From Camellia lanceoleosa (Eukaryota > Streptophyta > Magnoliopsida > Ericales > Theaceae): a DNA stretch of 64,000 nt. A model generated the notes under the pieces. It was given only the letters and a program-made list of their open reading frames with translations, was not told the DNA's origin and made no database searches. Location of the stretch: positions 53,061,177-53,125,176 of the forward strand of contig CM045768.1 in the NCBI GenBank assembly GCA_025200525.1, in the 5' to 3' direction. The first letter of the stretch is position 1, and each line of letters opens with the position of its first letter. Shown piece after piece: positions 34,140-44,100 of the stretch. The position numbers and the translations under genes were made by a program.

Positions 34140-35517
34140 CCTCAGATGAGTGCCAATAATAATAATAATAATAATAATAATAAACTCGTTAGATGAGTTT
34201 TTTCTGCCAAATCTGTCCTAAGAAGTTATCATCCCAGTCTCAATTGAGACCTATTCAACACGAGAGAGGGTACAAGAGAGAGGCTATAAGGCCCTCCTCA
34301 ACCCTTCCCTCCCCTTTCCTATTCTTGACAGTAAAACTCAACCCCATGAGAATTTTTGCCGGCTTTTGATCTTTCTTCTACCCTGTAAGTTTCTTTATTA
34401 AAATCCCATCCATTGGGATGGCGAAATGAACCATGGCATTAAAGTCACAGCCGATACAATTGCATCCAGTATGCAGCAGTGTGAAAAGTAACAAATGTGA
34501 GATTTCTGCACTAAATCTCTTCAACATGACACAGGAAACTAACATTTAAGATTTTGGAGAGAATCCTTATAAATGGCCTGATAGTAACCGGTGTCGACAA
34601 ATGAAAAAAATCCCTGTACAAGATATTAACCAGTGATGACAACAACATAAACTTTAGGCAGATGATGTTCCTAAAGACGACTAGCAACTAGAAAGTAGGA
34701 CCACTAAAAAATCAATATCAATATCAAACAAAGTTGTCGCACTTGTATACATACATAATCCAAGGGATAGCAGATAGAAAAATAGAGGTACCAAAAAAAG
34801 TAAAATAAATAAGAACCATAGGAGCCCCGGCAAAAAGGAATCTGCTCTGGTTGAGGTAGTACTCAATCCACAAGGGTTTTAATTAGGGGGAATTACAATT
34901 CAGTGTAAATTTAGAAAAGAAAAAAAAAATTGCACACAAGTGATAAACTTTATAAATATTAATAATTAAAATCATAAACTTTTCCATTTATCTGTAAATA
35001 TTTTTTCTACAATCCACTAGATTGTAATTGCCCCTTTTAATTAATTTCACAACTTTCTTCTGCCATAGAAATTAGAATCCCATAGAGTGTCTCAATTTCT
35101 GCAGTAACAGCTAAAAATTTCATGAAATGTAACTTTTCTTCACCAAGATGCAGGTTAATAAGACTTTAGTGTTCGAAGAAAACATTCATAACATGATAGT
35201 AAAAGTACAAAATTGAAGATATCAACTCATGATAAAACCGTAAACTTCAAGCTGATGAGATTCCAAAGATGATTGGCGGTTCCCACAGATGATAGGCAAG
35301 TCAGAACAACAAAAACTCAGCTTTTTTTTTATAATTTTTATCTGTTGGATATCACACGCGATACAGTTATGGAAATAAAGTAGATCAAATTTTATAACAA
35401 AAATATGCACAAAATCAGAGATATACATGATTGAAAAAAATGTGGGTACCTCTATCAGGTTTACAAATTGTTGAATTACTAGAGCATCATAATTTATCAA
35501 TCTAACCAGTAGCATTG
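34140..35517 (-). other. Region downstream of the GRAS gene
   Basis: An (AAT)n run lies at 34157-34182; the rest is of mixed composition without an open frame of interest. The portion nearest 35517 probably includes the 3' untranslated region of the GRAS gene (minus-strand reading), but no clear poly(A) signal could be chosen. No other gene is seen. Confidence 0.4.
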
Positions 35518-37614
35518 CTAGTTTTTTATTTCTTGAGCAGGTTTCCAACAGGAGATAGCACTTGAGATTCGCCCCTTCCATCCCTGCAGCATCCAGTTGC
35601 CGTCCACATCCAGCACAAAATCCTTGTGGTAACCCAACCTGACTTTAGCCCTCACATCCTCCATAATCTCAGGATCGAGTGGGAGCTGCCTCAACCCAGC
35701 CTTCGTGTTCCGAATTTGCCACTGCTTATATGTCTCTGGCCTTACAACCCTCTCAGTACCCTCACATGCTATGACACTCATTGTACCACCCCCCAAGACC
35801 TCTCTTTCATATAACATCCTCCCCTGATTGTCACGTGGTAAAACAGCATCAAACATATCAAACATTGAATATGCTTGGAACAGTACTTCCCGGAATCGTG
35901 TGACAAAGAAGGGGGCACTGTATGTTCCATTAACAATTCCATGGATGAATAAATCTGGATTGGTTCTCTTGATTAAGTTCAGAACAGCATCCCGTGGACT
36001 GCCCTCTATTGTCTCATCCAGGACACACCTTAGCCAGTACAAACAATTAACAGCAAGCACCTCATCTCTCTTAATCTTGAGATCCTCAACTCGGATAGTA
36101 TCCCATTTCTTTGCTACACTATTGTACTCAAATGGGACATTAAATTTCTCACAATAATATGCCAGGAGACGTCCAGTTTCCTCAGCCCTTTCTTCAGGAC
36201 GAAAACCGGCTTGGGGAAAGTCTATTCCTGTAATGCGAACCCTAGGAGGGCCACCGGGTCTCCGAGAGAGATGCTGGATAAGGTTGGGCCATTGAAAGCC
36301 ATGTGTAATTCCAAAATCAATTATGTGAATCTGTGTTGCTTTCTCAGCTAGTTTCAAAATCAATTTATTTCCGAAGAAAAATGACACCTTTTGGAAAGGG
36401 GACGCTGTAAGAAATGCCTCATAAGCTTTTAAGGTATCAGCAGCTGATAGCCTCTTGATCAAATGAGGTGCATCTACTGCTCTCCCAGTGCCAGCCAAGC
36501 GTGCCTCAAGGGCATTTGCAATGTAATGGGCCAATCTTTCAGTACCATCGCCGCGAGGACTAGAGTGTTGCCTGATCTGCTTCAGCAGATCATTAGCAGT
36601 TCTGTTATCAGTGCTCGCCATAGCTTGTGAACATTGAGTTAGAAGAGTCATCAAATCCACCACTTCCCTTTTGTTGCCTTTCTTTCGATGTGGCTTTCCT
36701 CCACTTGATCCTGTTGCCTGCCCACTCTTCTCCAGCTTTCTGCCCACTCCACTCTGTGGGGCTTCATCCAAAAGAAAAGCTGAGGACCCATTGAGCAGAT
36801 GAGGATTCAAAGCAGGACCAAGCAACAACTCGTCATACATCTCAGATTGCTCGTCAAAGTCTTCAGCATAACTTGCTAACTGCTTGCTACTCCAACCAGC
36901 TTCCAAATCATCACCATCCTCTCGGTAATGACTTTTCTTTCCCCTTGATTGACGATTCTTCTCAGCCTCCTCCTTTGGGAGTATCTGGGTAACTTCCCCT
37001 TCCACTTCCCTAAATCATGAGATGGCTTGGCTGCCATTAGATGGATCTAAAACCTGAAATGAATCAACAAGAGAGTCCACTGTCCCATCAACAGCATCAA
37101 AGTTGTGGTTGTCAACACGAGAAGACTGGACAACCAATGACCCCCCAAACTTGTTCAGATCACCAATTGGGCTGCAATCAATGATGTTGCTGACACTAGC
37201 AGAGCTATTATTAGAAACACAACTACACCTAGAACTAACGAAATCATCATCCGGGCTCTCGGCATTTTCACAAACAGGTGGCGGGTTAGGGTTGGGGGAA
37301 GGGGAGTGCTTCTCACCAAGTAGATCATACAAGGATTTCTCAGCTTGTTGGAGAGCCAAGCTATCCTGAAACACACTGGACCTAGTTTCCAAGTCCTCAT
37401 CATCCATAAGCATCTGGGTTATGTACTTGAGTACAGCATCGTAGGCATTGCCCTGAGGCCCTAAATTAATCGGATTTGGGTGATTCGAAAGGAAACCAAA
37501 TTCATGGTGATCTGATTCGGAAGGAATCAATATGTGGTCAAAACCAAACAAGTTCATTCTACCGAAATGTCTATATTCTTGGACAAGGTCATCCATATAC
37601 GCAAATTTGACCAA
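35518..37614 (-). CDS. GRAS-family transcriptional regulator, LISCL (SCL9/14/33-like) type, with one in-frame stop
   Basis: GRAS proteins are nuclear regulators; LISCL/SCL14-type members act with TGA bZIP factors in stress and detoxification responses in Arabidopsis. The reading frame is 699 codons, usual for the subfamily. The N-terminal part has the LISCL motif YDAVLKYITQMLMDDED and FQDSLALQQAEKSLYDLL. The GRAS domain (from about codon 319) shows LHRI (VDLMTLLTQCSQAM), IHIIDFGITHGFQWP (about 429), LHRII, a PFYRE-like FVTRFREVLFQ and the SAW end WMLQGWKGRISSAISCWKPA. Codon 200 is TGA (37017-37015) between GSQAIS and FREVEGEV, with the frame unchanged on both sides; CGA to TGA or an assembly error is the simplest source. 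The ATG at 37614 is used; ATG six codons later (MDDL) is an alternative. The coding part is intronless, as in most GRAS genes. Without readthrough only a 199-residue N-terminal piece is made. Confidence 0.92.
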
Positions 37615-37635
37615 TTTTCAGGAAAAGAAGAGGGC

Positions 37636-37837
37636 TTTGCAGAGTCCGAAAGTTAAAAGATGAATCGCATTCAATAGACATGGAAAAATGGAAAATCAAT
37701 AGAGAGTAGTAGTACAAAGACAACACAAATTGTACAAATTCAGACAAATTGAGCACAATCTAAACGAATACCAGAGCAGAGATACATATATAAATTCAAG
37801 TACAGAACAGATGAAAGAAATGAGGAAGGAAGAGTAC
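37636..37837 (-). other. Probable 5'-UTR intron of the GRAS gene
   Basis: On the minus strand AAG|GTACTC at 37837 is a good donor and CTGCAAAG near 37636 a possible acceptor about 20 bp before the ATG. The segment between is T-rich as plant introns are. 5'-UTR introns are common in LISCL genes. The acceptor choice is uncertain. Confidence 0.45.
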
Positions 37838-37840
37838 CTT

Positions 37841-37841
<1 letters not shown>

Positions 37842-37880
<39 letters not shown>
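37842..37880. repeat. (GA)n / (CT)n microsatellite in the GRAS leader
   Basis: About 39 bp of GA, read as CT in the GRAS transcript direction, just upstream of the predicted 5'-UTR intron donor. CT tracts are frequent near plant transcription starts. Confidence 0.9.
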
Positions 37881-37882
<2 letters not shown>

Positions 37883-38172
37883 AATCTGGGGTGGTGAGGG
37901 AGAGAGCAGCCATTAAGGAATACTGTTTGGTTGGTGGATAGAAGGAACAAACGACTCCTCCCGCCGTATTTTCGTAGGGGAACAACAACCATTGGCCTGT
38001 CCTCCTCCAAGCTTGCCGGCCATAAATAAAAACTTCAGGGTTAAGGGTCAAAAACCCCGCCATTTTTATATTGTAGTCAAACGCTGGTGTTTTTTAATAA
38101 TCAGTGTACAGTCAAAAAAAGTTATTACATATTGATAAGGAAGTTTATGCTTTTAATTATTAATATTATTTA

Positions 38173-38614
38173 GAAAAATGCTCGAAGTTATCAGGCTCGA
38201 TTTTGGCTCGAAAGAAGAAAAAGAGAGAGAGAAGAAGAAAAGAGAGGGAGAGGGAGAGAGAAGCAAAGGGGAAGAGAGAGAGAAGACGATCGTCGGCCAT
38301 CATCGATCGTCGCCGATCGCCGCTCCGTCGTCGTCGTCGTCGAAGAAGCAGAAGCTCGCCGTCGCCGTCGTCCACCGCCTCTCGCAGCAGCTCGCCCCGC
38401 CTCCTCCTCCTCCTCCTCCTCCTCCTCCTCTTCTCTTCTCCAAATTGATTTATGGCCCTTCCTCCCTCCTCGTCGTCCTCCTCCTCCTCCCCCTCCTCCT
38501 CCCTTTCCCTTCTTTTCTTCTCCCTTCTTCGTTCTGCCAGAAAAATCAGGAAAAAAGAAAAAAAAAAAAAAAAAGGGGTTCGAGCCATGCCTCTCGAGCT
38601 ACCAATCACTGCCG
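38173..38614. mobile_element. 442-bp GC-rich Mutator-type (Pack-MULE-like) element upstream of the GRAS gene
   Basis: The right end ...CTCGAGCTACCAATCACTGCCG matches the right end of the element at 12779-13124, and the left end contains TGCTCGAAG. The flanks TATTATTTA (38164-38172) and ATTTATTTA (38615-38623) agree at eight of nine positions. The inside has a GA-rich segment, CGATCG/GTCGTC-rich and CTCC-rich coding-like sequence and an A16 run, like a captured GC-rich gene 5' end. Open frames in all directions are low-complexity artefacts. It lies within about 0.6 kb upstream of the GRAS start. Confidence 0.55.
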
Positions 38615-38924
38615 ATTTATTTATTTGTAATTTTTTCTTTTTAGAATCCTACCCGGCATTGTATTTTTTTCATTTTTTAACAAAATTTTTGATGCAAATA
38701 ATTTGAATAGACTTGAAAAAAAAAATTGTAAACAAAATCCGAAAACAAAAATATTCAATAAAATCACATTGTTAAAAAGAAACAAAAATAGAAAAAAAAA
38801 AAAAAACCTAGAAAGTAAAATTTTATTTACATCTAATAAAACTTGTGCTTGTGAAAAATGTGTTGGCCCCATTTTCAAAAACAAAGCCTAAAAAGCAATA
38901 TGAAAATTTGAAAATCAAACAAAT

Positions 38925-39200
38925 GAATGTGTTATATAAGTGTATTTTTTGACTTTTTGATGAACAAAGTAGAGAAAAAAAATGTGTTTGGGATAATTTT
39001 TTAATTATTTACGAAAAGATGTAATAAAATTAAAATGACTATTCTATCTTCGTTGACTTTTTGACTTTTGGGTAATTGAATTCAAATGGTAAAATAATAA
39101 TTTTGCCCTCTAAACTTTTTCCAAATAATATGAATTTTTTAATTTCTTTAGTAACTTTTTGATTTTTTAACTTTTATAAGTTATCCCAAACCAAGTCCTA
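38925..39200. mobile_element. Degraded MITE, GTTTGG family
   Basis: 'ttatataagtgtattttttgactttttgat' (left) is shared with the element at 39290-39715 and the right end 'aagttatcccaaaccaagtcc' resembles its CCAAACCAACCC end. Non-coding. Confidence 0.4.
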
Positions 39201-39289
39201 ATTTAGGCACTAGTTTACTTTTAACAAAAATATTAGAGATCTCACAAATTTCATATATTGTGTGGGTTTCACACCCATATAAAATATTG

Positions 39290-39715
39290 GTTGTTGTTTG
39301 GAATGATCTATATAAGTGTATTTTTTGACTTTTTAACTAAAAAAATAGAGAAAAAAAAAGATATATGTTTAGAAAAACTTTTTGATTTTTTATAAAAAAA
39401 TGTGTAATAAAATATTGTAACAAATATCAAAATTACCGGGTTGCCCTTTCTGACACAGTCAGCAACACTGTGCTGACTTTCTATGCATTTCAATTTTTTT
39501 TTTTTTAAAAATGAGAATTTGTGGCTTACATTGTGCCACGTTTTCTTTTTCTTTTTGTTTTTTCTCTTTCTTTTTAAGGAAATTTGTAACTACACTATTT
39601 GTTTTTTTTTTGACCCGACAGATTTCTTGCCAAAATAAAATAAATAGTATAAACTTTTTTGCTTTTTTAATGATTTTTTGACTTTTTAACTTTTGTAGGT
39701 GATGCCAAACCAACC
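39290..39715. mobile_element. MITE with GGTTGTTGTTTGG ends
   Basis: GGTTGTTGTTTGGAATGATC at the left and GGTTGGTTTGGCATCACC on the minus strand at the right are inverted ends; both are followed by 'ttgactttttaa' type sequence. A hairpin-forming GTCAGCAACACTGTGCTGAC lies inside (39457-39476). No coding. Confidence 0.55.
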
Positions 39716-39892
39716 CTTAAATTTTTTGAGATCTATAACATTACTCTACTTTTAAATCACAAATCACATACTCCATGTGTTGGTCCCATTTTTCAATTCT
39801 ATGATGCGAGATTCTACTTACATCACCAATTTAATTCATTACACTTTTAAAATTCAATTTTGTTATTTTAAATTTTTTTTAAAAAATAATTC

Positions 39893-40430
39893 CTATATAA
39901 CCCTCGTTCCTAATCTTCCTCCTTTCTCTTTACACTCAAAACCTAAAAAACCCTAACCCTAATTCTACCCCACCATTATCTCTAACTACCATTTTCACTA
40001 TCGTAGCCGCTTCACCATTGCAGCCACTACCTATTTCTTCAACACTTTCAAATCTGTGTTCGCACCACGGGAATCCACCAGCATCCTGACGTGTTCTCTT
40101 TCTTTCCCAAACTTAACCCTAATTTCAATCCATATATCCTAACCTTAAACAAATTTGTATATTCATCTTCACATCACAGACAAAAGAATAAGAAATGTTT
40201 CAGAGAAAGAAGATGACAAGGACTTCCATTGAAAGATTTGATCACTTTGATTCCTTATCTGATGATATTGTCATCTCCATCCTCTACAAACTTAGTTTCT
40301 CATCTCGTTCCCCTTTCGATTTCATTTGCAAAAGGCTAAACTAGCTAGATCTTCATCCCTGGTTTTGTTAAAAGTTGGTTCAGATGCTGAAGGTAGTGAT
40401 TAGGTCTTAAGCACTGCCTTGTCGTGATTC
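39893..40430 (+). pseudogene. 5' end of an F-box-like gene with promoter and telobox leader (fragment)
   Basis: CTATATAACC (39893) is a TATA-like box, followed by a C/T-rich leader with AAACCCTAACCCTAA (telobox, about 39948). The ATG at 40194 opens about 50 codons: RFDHFDSLSDDIVISILYKL and later DFICKRLN, which resembles the F-box of At1g67340-type F-box/MYND proteins (D-x-L-P-D-D-L-V-x-x-I-L...C-K-R-L-N). A stop follows directly (40344-40346) and later matching residues lie in other frames, so it is truncated and frameshifted. It ends before the PIF element at 40625. Assignment rests on the short F-box match. Confidence 0.5.
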
Positions 40431-40929
40431 AGTTTAATGATAGCAGGGGTTTGAAAACTGACAAGTTTTTCAGCGCCAGAGTCATGCTTTGCGCTAGTGC
40501 CACCTTTCTCAGCCACATCGACGTTCTAGGTTGGGGGTTGCCGGAGAGGGGCTTGTAGAGGAGGGGGTGGTTCGGCGATGGTGGGTGGACCGATGGAGAG
40601 ATGATGTTGATGAAATGGATACAAGGGCATCTCCAACGATTCACCAATTTTTTCACCAAATTTGAGTAAAAAAAAGGTAAGTTCCTTAATCTGATATGAG
40701 TTGCTCCAACGATGACACTATAGCTTGCATCAAAAGCCTTGATTGGTCAGGCATTGAATTTTTCCCCCCCCTCAATTTCTGTTTCCCCCCATTAAATATA
40801 TTTCATTTTTTTGTTGCCTCCAATAATGATTTCCTTCCAAGAATTGATATAAACACATTATCCATGTACCATATACTAGACAAGAGGTACATTATATCTG
40901 GAAGGCGCCATAACTAAAAGCAGAGTATA

Positions 40930-43173
40930 ATGAGTATCTCAAATTCTTACCTATTCACTTCATTTTCATCATATTCTTCTTCCTCATCCTCTAATAATGA
41001 GTCTGATGATGAAAAAATGATCACACTTTTGGGTGTTTATGAGATAAATAATGCTAGTATGATTCAGATTCTATAATCAACTGATCGATCAAAGAAAAGA
41101 GATGGTTTTGTTGTAGGACATAAGTACATATGTTGCAATAGATGGAATAGGGGTGAGCAGCGGATTTACCGATCCGCCAAAACCGACCGAACCGAACCGA
41201 TCCGCCACATTTTGGACGAATGCGTGATGACGAGCGGACGGTTGCGGATTGATTTTCTCCAATCCGCCAATTTGGTGGACGGATGGCGGATTTGAGATTT
41301 CTTTGACCGCAACCGAACCGCCAAACCGCCAAACCACCAAACCGTGAGCACCACTAGTAATTTATAAGACTTTGTGTTTTCAATTTGTTTAAATATTACG
41401 TTTGTATTTTCAATTGAAAAAGAGTTTAAATATTCTGTTGAAAAAAAGTTTTCAGCTTGAATATATTTTTTGAATTGAAAAAAATAAACGTATTATTTAT
41501 CTATATTTTTTGATTTTTAAATCTAACTCTAAAAATAATAAATAGAAAATATGATATATGCTGGTTGGTTTTTGTTTTAAAAAACATATATAGATGTAAC
41601 AATACAGAGACATACAATCTCTACTATTGCTCTGTTCATGGTTTTAGTGGTTTGAATTGTTACTATATTTTAAGAACCACAGATTGTAATATTTTATGTG
41701 GATGAATCATGCTATGATTGTAATATGTGGATGAGGCATGTAGTGATCGTAATATTCTAAAATTTTAAACTTTCTTGCTTTAGATAAGGCATACAGTGAT
41801 TGTAATACTTTCTTTCTTTTTTTTTTTCTTTTTTTTCTTTTTTTGAGAAAGTGCACAAGTTGAATTATGTTGAAAATTTATAAAATTTTAAACCGCCAAA
41901 CCGATTCGCATCCATCCGCCAAACCACCAATCCGCTCAATCCACATCCGTTGGATTGGCGGACGGATGCGGATTGATTTTCTCCAATCCGCCAATCTGGC
42001 GGACGGATGGCGGATTGGAGGTTCCGTGGCCGCAACCGACCCGCGCCCACCCCTAGATGGAAGGGTCATGAGCGATTGTTCACTGATTATTTTGTGGCAA
42101 ATCTAGTTTATTCATCTGCAACATTTCGGAGACGTTTTCGAATGCGTCGTCCTCTATATTTGCGAATTTTAAATGCTATTGACGCACATGATCCATATTT
42201 TGTTCAAAAACAAGATGTAACTCATATTCTTGGATTGTCTCCCCTACAACAGATGATTTTAGCAATGAGAATATTGTCATATGGAGTGGCAGCAGATGTA
42301 GTTGATGATTATATACGTATTGGGGAAAGCATTGCAATCCAAAGTTTGCAATACTTTTGTAATTCAGTAATTGAAATCTTTGGACCAGAATACCTGAGAT
42401 CTTCAACATCAACTGACATTGCTAGATTACTTGCTATTGGGGAGGTTCGTGGGTTTCCGGGTATGTTAGGAAGTTTAGATTGCATGCATTGGGAGTGAAA
42501 AAATTGTCCAAAGGCATGGTAAGGTCAATAAGTAGGCCATCAGAAAAAGCCAACCATCATTCTTGAAGTAGTAGTTTCTTATGACTTGTGGATTTTGCAT
42601 GCATTGTTTGGAATGCCTGGATCACACAATGAATTGAATGTGTTGGATTGATCGCTCTTGTTTTCTGATCTTGTCCAAGGTAAAGCTCCCCTTATCCACT
42701 ACAATATTAATGGACACAGTTATAATGTGGGTTATTACTTTGCTGATGGTATATACCCTCAACGGGCAACACTAGTTCAAATAATCTTTTCTTTCCAAGG
42801 AGCAAACAAGAAACATTTTGCAATGATGCAAGAGTCAACAAGGAAGGATGTAGAGTGGGCATTCGGAGTGCTTCAATCTCGATTTGAAATTATAGGTGGT
42901 GTCGTACGTTTTTGGGATCCGAAAATGCTTGGGAATATAATGAAGAGTTGCATTATATTACATAATATGATTGTCGAAGATGAGAGATATGAGCATCTTG
43001 ATTTTGATTATGATACTTCATCAACCAACTCACCAGTACAACTTTCCTATAATAGTAACAATGACTTCCAATCATTTCTCTCTTGTCATTTAGGTATTAG
43101 AAATAAAAATGCATATCATGCCCTCCACAATGATTTAATAGAACATATGTGGCATCTTCACGGTGAAAACTAA
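40930..43173 (+). pseudogene. PIF/Harbinger (DDE_Tnp_4) transposase, interrupted and inactive
   Basis: This would encode the DDE nuclease of a PIF/Harbinger element. The frame starts at 40930 with a Ser/acidic N-terminus (SSSSSSNNESDDE), continues to 41147, is split by the 907-bp insert at 41148-42054, and resumes with GHERLFTDYF, FRRRFRMRRPLYLRI, the first catalytic Asp in GSLDCMHW (about 42472), the second in NELNVLD (42646) and the Glu in KDVEWAFGVLQ. The first-Asp, second-Asp and Glu blocks are conserved. In-frame stops occur at 41074, 42496, 42520, 42529 and 42649; the first two in the core sit where Trp and Lys are usual. The accompanying Myb-like ORF of PIF elements was not seen. Confidence 0.88.
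41148..42054. mobile_element. 907-bp hAT-like element inserted in the PIF transposase
   Basis: It starts TAGGGGTGAGCAGCGGAT and its minus-strand right end reads AGGGGTGGGCGCGGGTCGG. It is flanked by the 8-bp direct repeat AGATGGAA (41140-41147 and 42055-42062), the hAT duplication size. Subterminal blocks of about 130 bp at both ends ('gcggattgattttctccaatccgcc', in direct orientation at about 41241 and 41968) are rich in GCGGAT/ATCCGCC. The middle is AT-rich and carries no gene. The insertion falls exactly between codons AGATGG and the continuing transposase frame. Confidence 0.85.
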
Positions 43174-43200
43174 ATTCACCATTGGACGCGAACATGTACT

Positions 43201-44100
43201 TTTGGTTATTTTTTGGAATGGGAGGTAATTACGCAAAGAAAGCTGTTAGTGTTTATTTGTTGTTAGTGCTCTTCATAATTTTGCCAATTCTTAATTTTAT
43301 GTTCCCAGTACTTGACAAGTTCTGTTATGATGTTGTGTTCTGACAATCCAATCCATAAATTTGACAATTCATAAATGTTGTGTGTTGATTATCCTATTCA
43401 TAATTTGACAATTCGTAAATGTTGTGTGCTGATTATCCAATTCATAATTTACTGATGGTGTGTTCTTATATATGTTCAAATATATTAAATTACAAAAGAA
43501 TTTCAGTTTTGATTACCATGTCTTAATCAGTAACAAAAGAATTATCAAAGAATTTGCAAATATATATTCAACAGAATTACAAAAAATTTATAAAATAATA
43601 AATGTACTATTCATTTATTGAATACCTCATGAAAATTTAATACCTCATTAATTTGTGACCATTCAATACCTCTGTACAATCCAAATTATTTGTAAATTCA
43701 ACGTACAATCCAAATTTGACAATTCAATATCTTATATCAGAAGTGGCATACGAGTTGTAGGTTTGGTCAATACCTCATGACACACACCACCTTTTAACTA
43801 CTTCATTTAAGCAATTTACCCACCTCATTACTTCTCTCCACCACCTACCTCATTTATTGACCCTCTATATACACTTAATATTGGACAAAAATGGCTATAA
43901 AAAATCTGCTCCATAAATCCCAAGCCAAAGAAGTAGCAACCAAGATCAGCAAGCCAAATTCTACTCCCAAAACATTGTATATTCACTCTATATCCACTAA
44001 GTATTGGAAGTATGTATTGAAAGAATTAGCAAGGCAAAGCAACAGAAGCAGCAAGCCAAAGAGTAACACAAACCAAATACAAAGTGTGTAGAGGGTCAGA
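43201..44100. other. AT-rich intergenic DNA with a short tandem repeat and TATA-like box
   Basis: Two ~52-bp copies of 'aatttgacaattcataaatgttgtgtgttgattatcc' type sequence lie at 43362-43455. CTCTATATACAC (43863) followed by ATGGCT at 43891 opens 66 codons (Lys/Ser-rich), but the product resembles nothing known and is not called a gene. Confidence 0.4.

Larger units (their letters stand above)
40625..43200 (+). mobile_element. PIF/Harbinger element with internal transposase
   Basis: The left end GGGCATCTCCAACGATTCAC is the same terminal type as the 358-bp MITE at 8170-8527 (GGGCATCTCCAATG). The transposase lies just inside. The right terminus is not clear: 'caccattggacgcgaac' right after the stop shares CATTGGA with the expected end and then diverges, so the end may be eroded or further right. 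No trinucleotide duplication confirmed. Confidence 0.6.

Noticed and set aside
35518..37614. Two separate GRAS genes or a frameshift
   Set aside because: Both parts are in the same frame and joined by nine bases after the TGA; N-terminal and GRAS parts are complementary halves of one protein.
38166..38630. Overlapping 147-150 codon frames on both strands
   Set aside because: Arg/Glu and Pro/Ser runs from simple repeats inside the GC-rich Mutator-type element.
42007..42054. Transposase start at 42007
   Set aside because: The first codons of that frame lie within the hAT-like right end; the true upstream exon is at 40930-41147.
43891..44091. 66-codon gene behind a TATA-like box
   Set aside because: No homology recognised, Lys/Ser/Thr-rich and short; could be chance in this composition.
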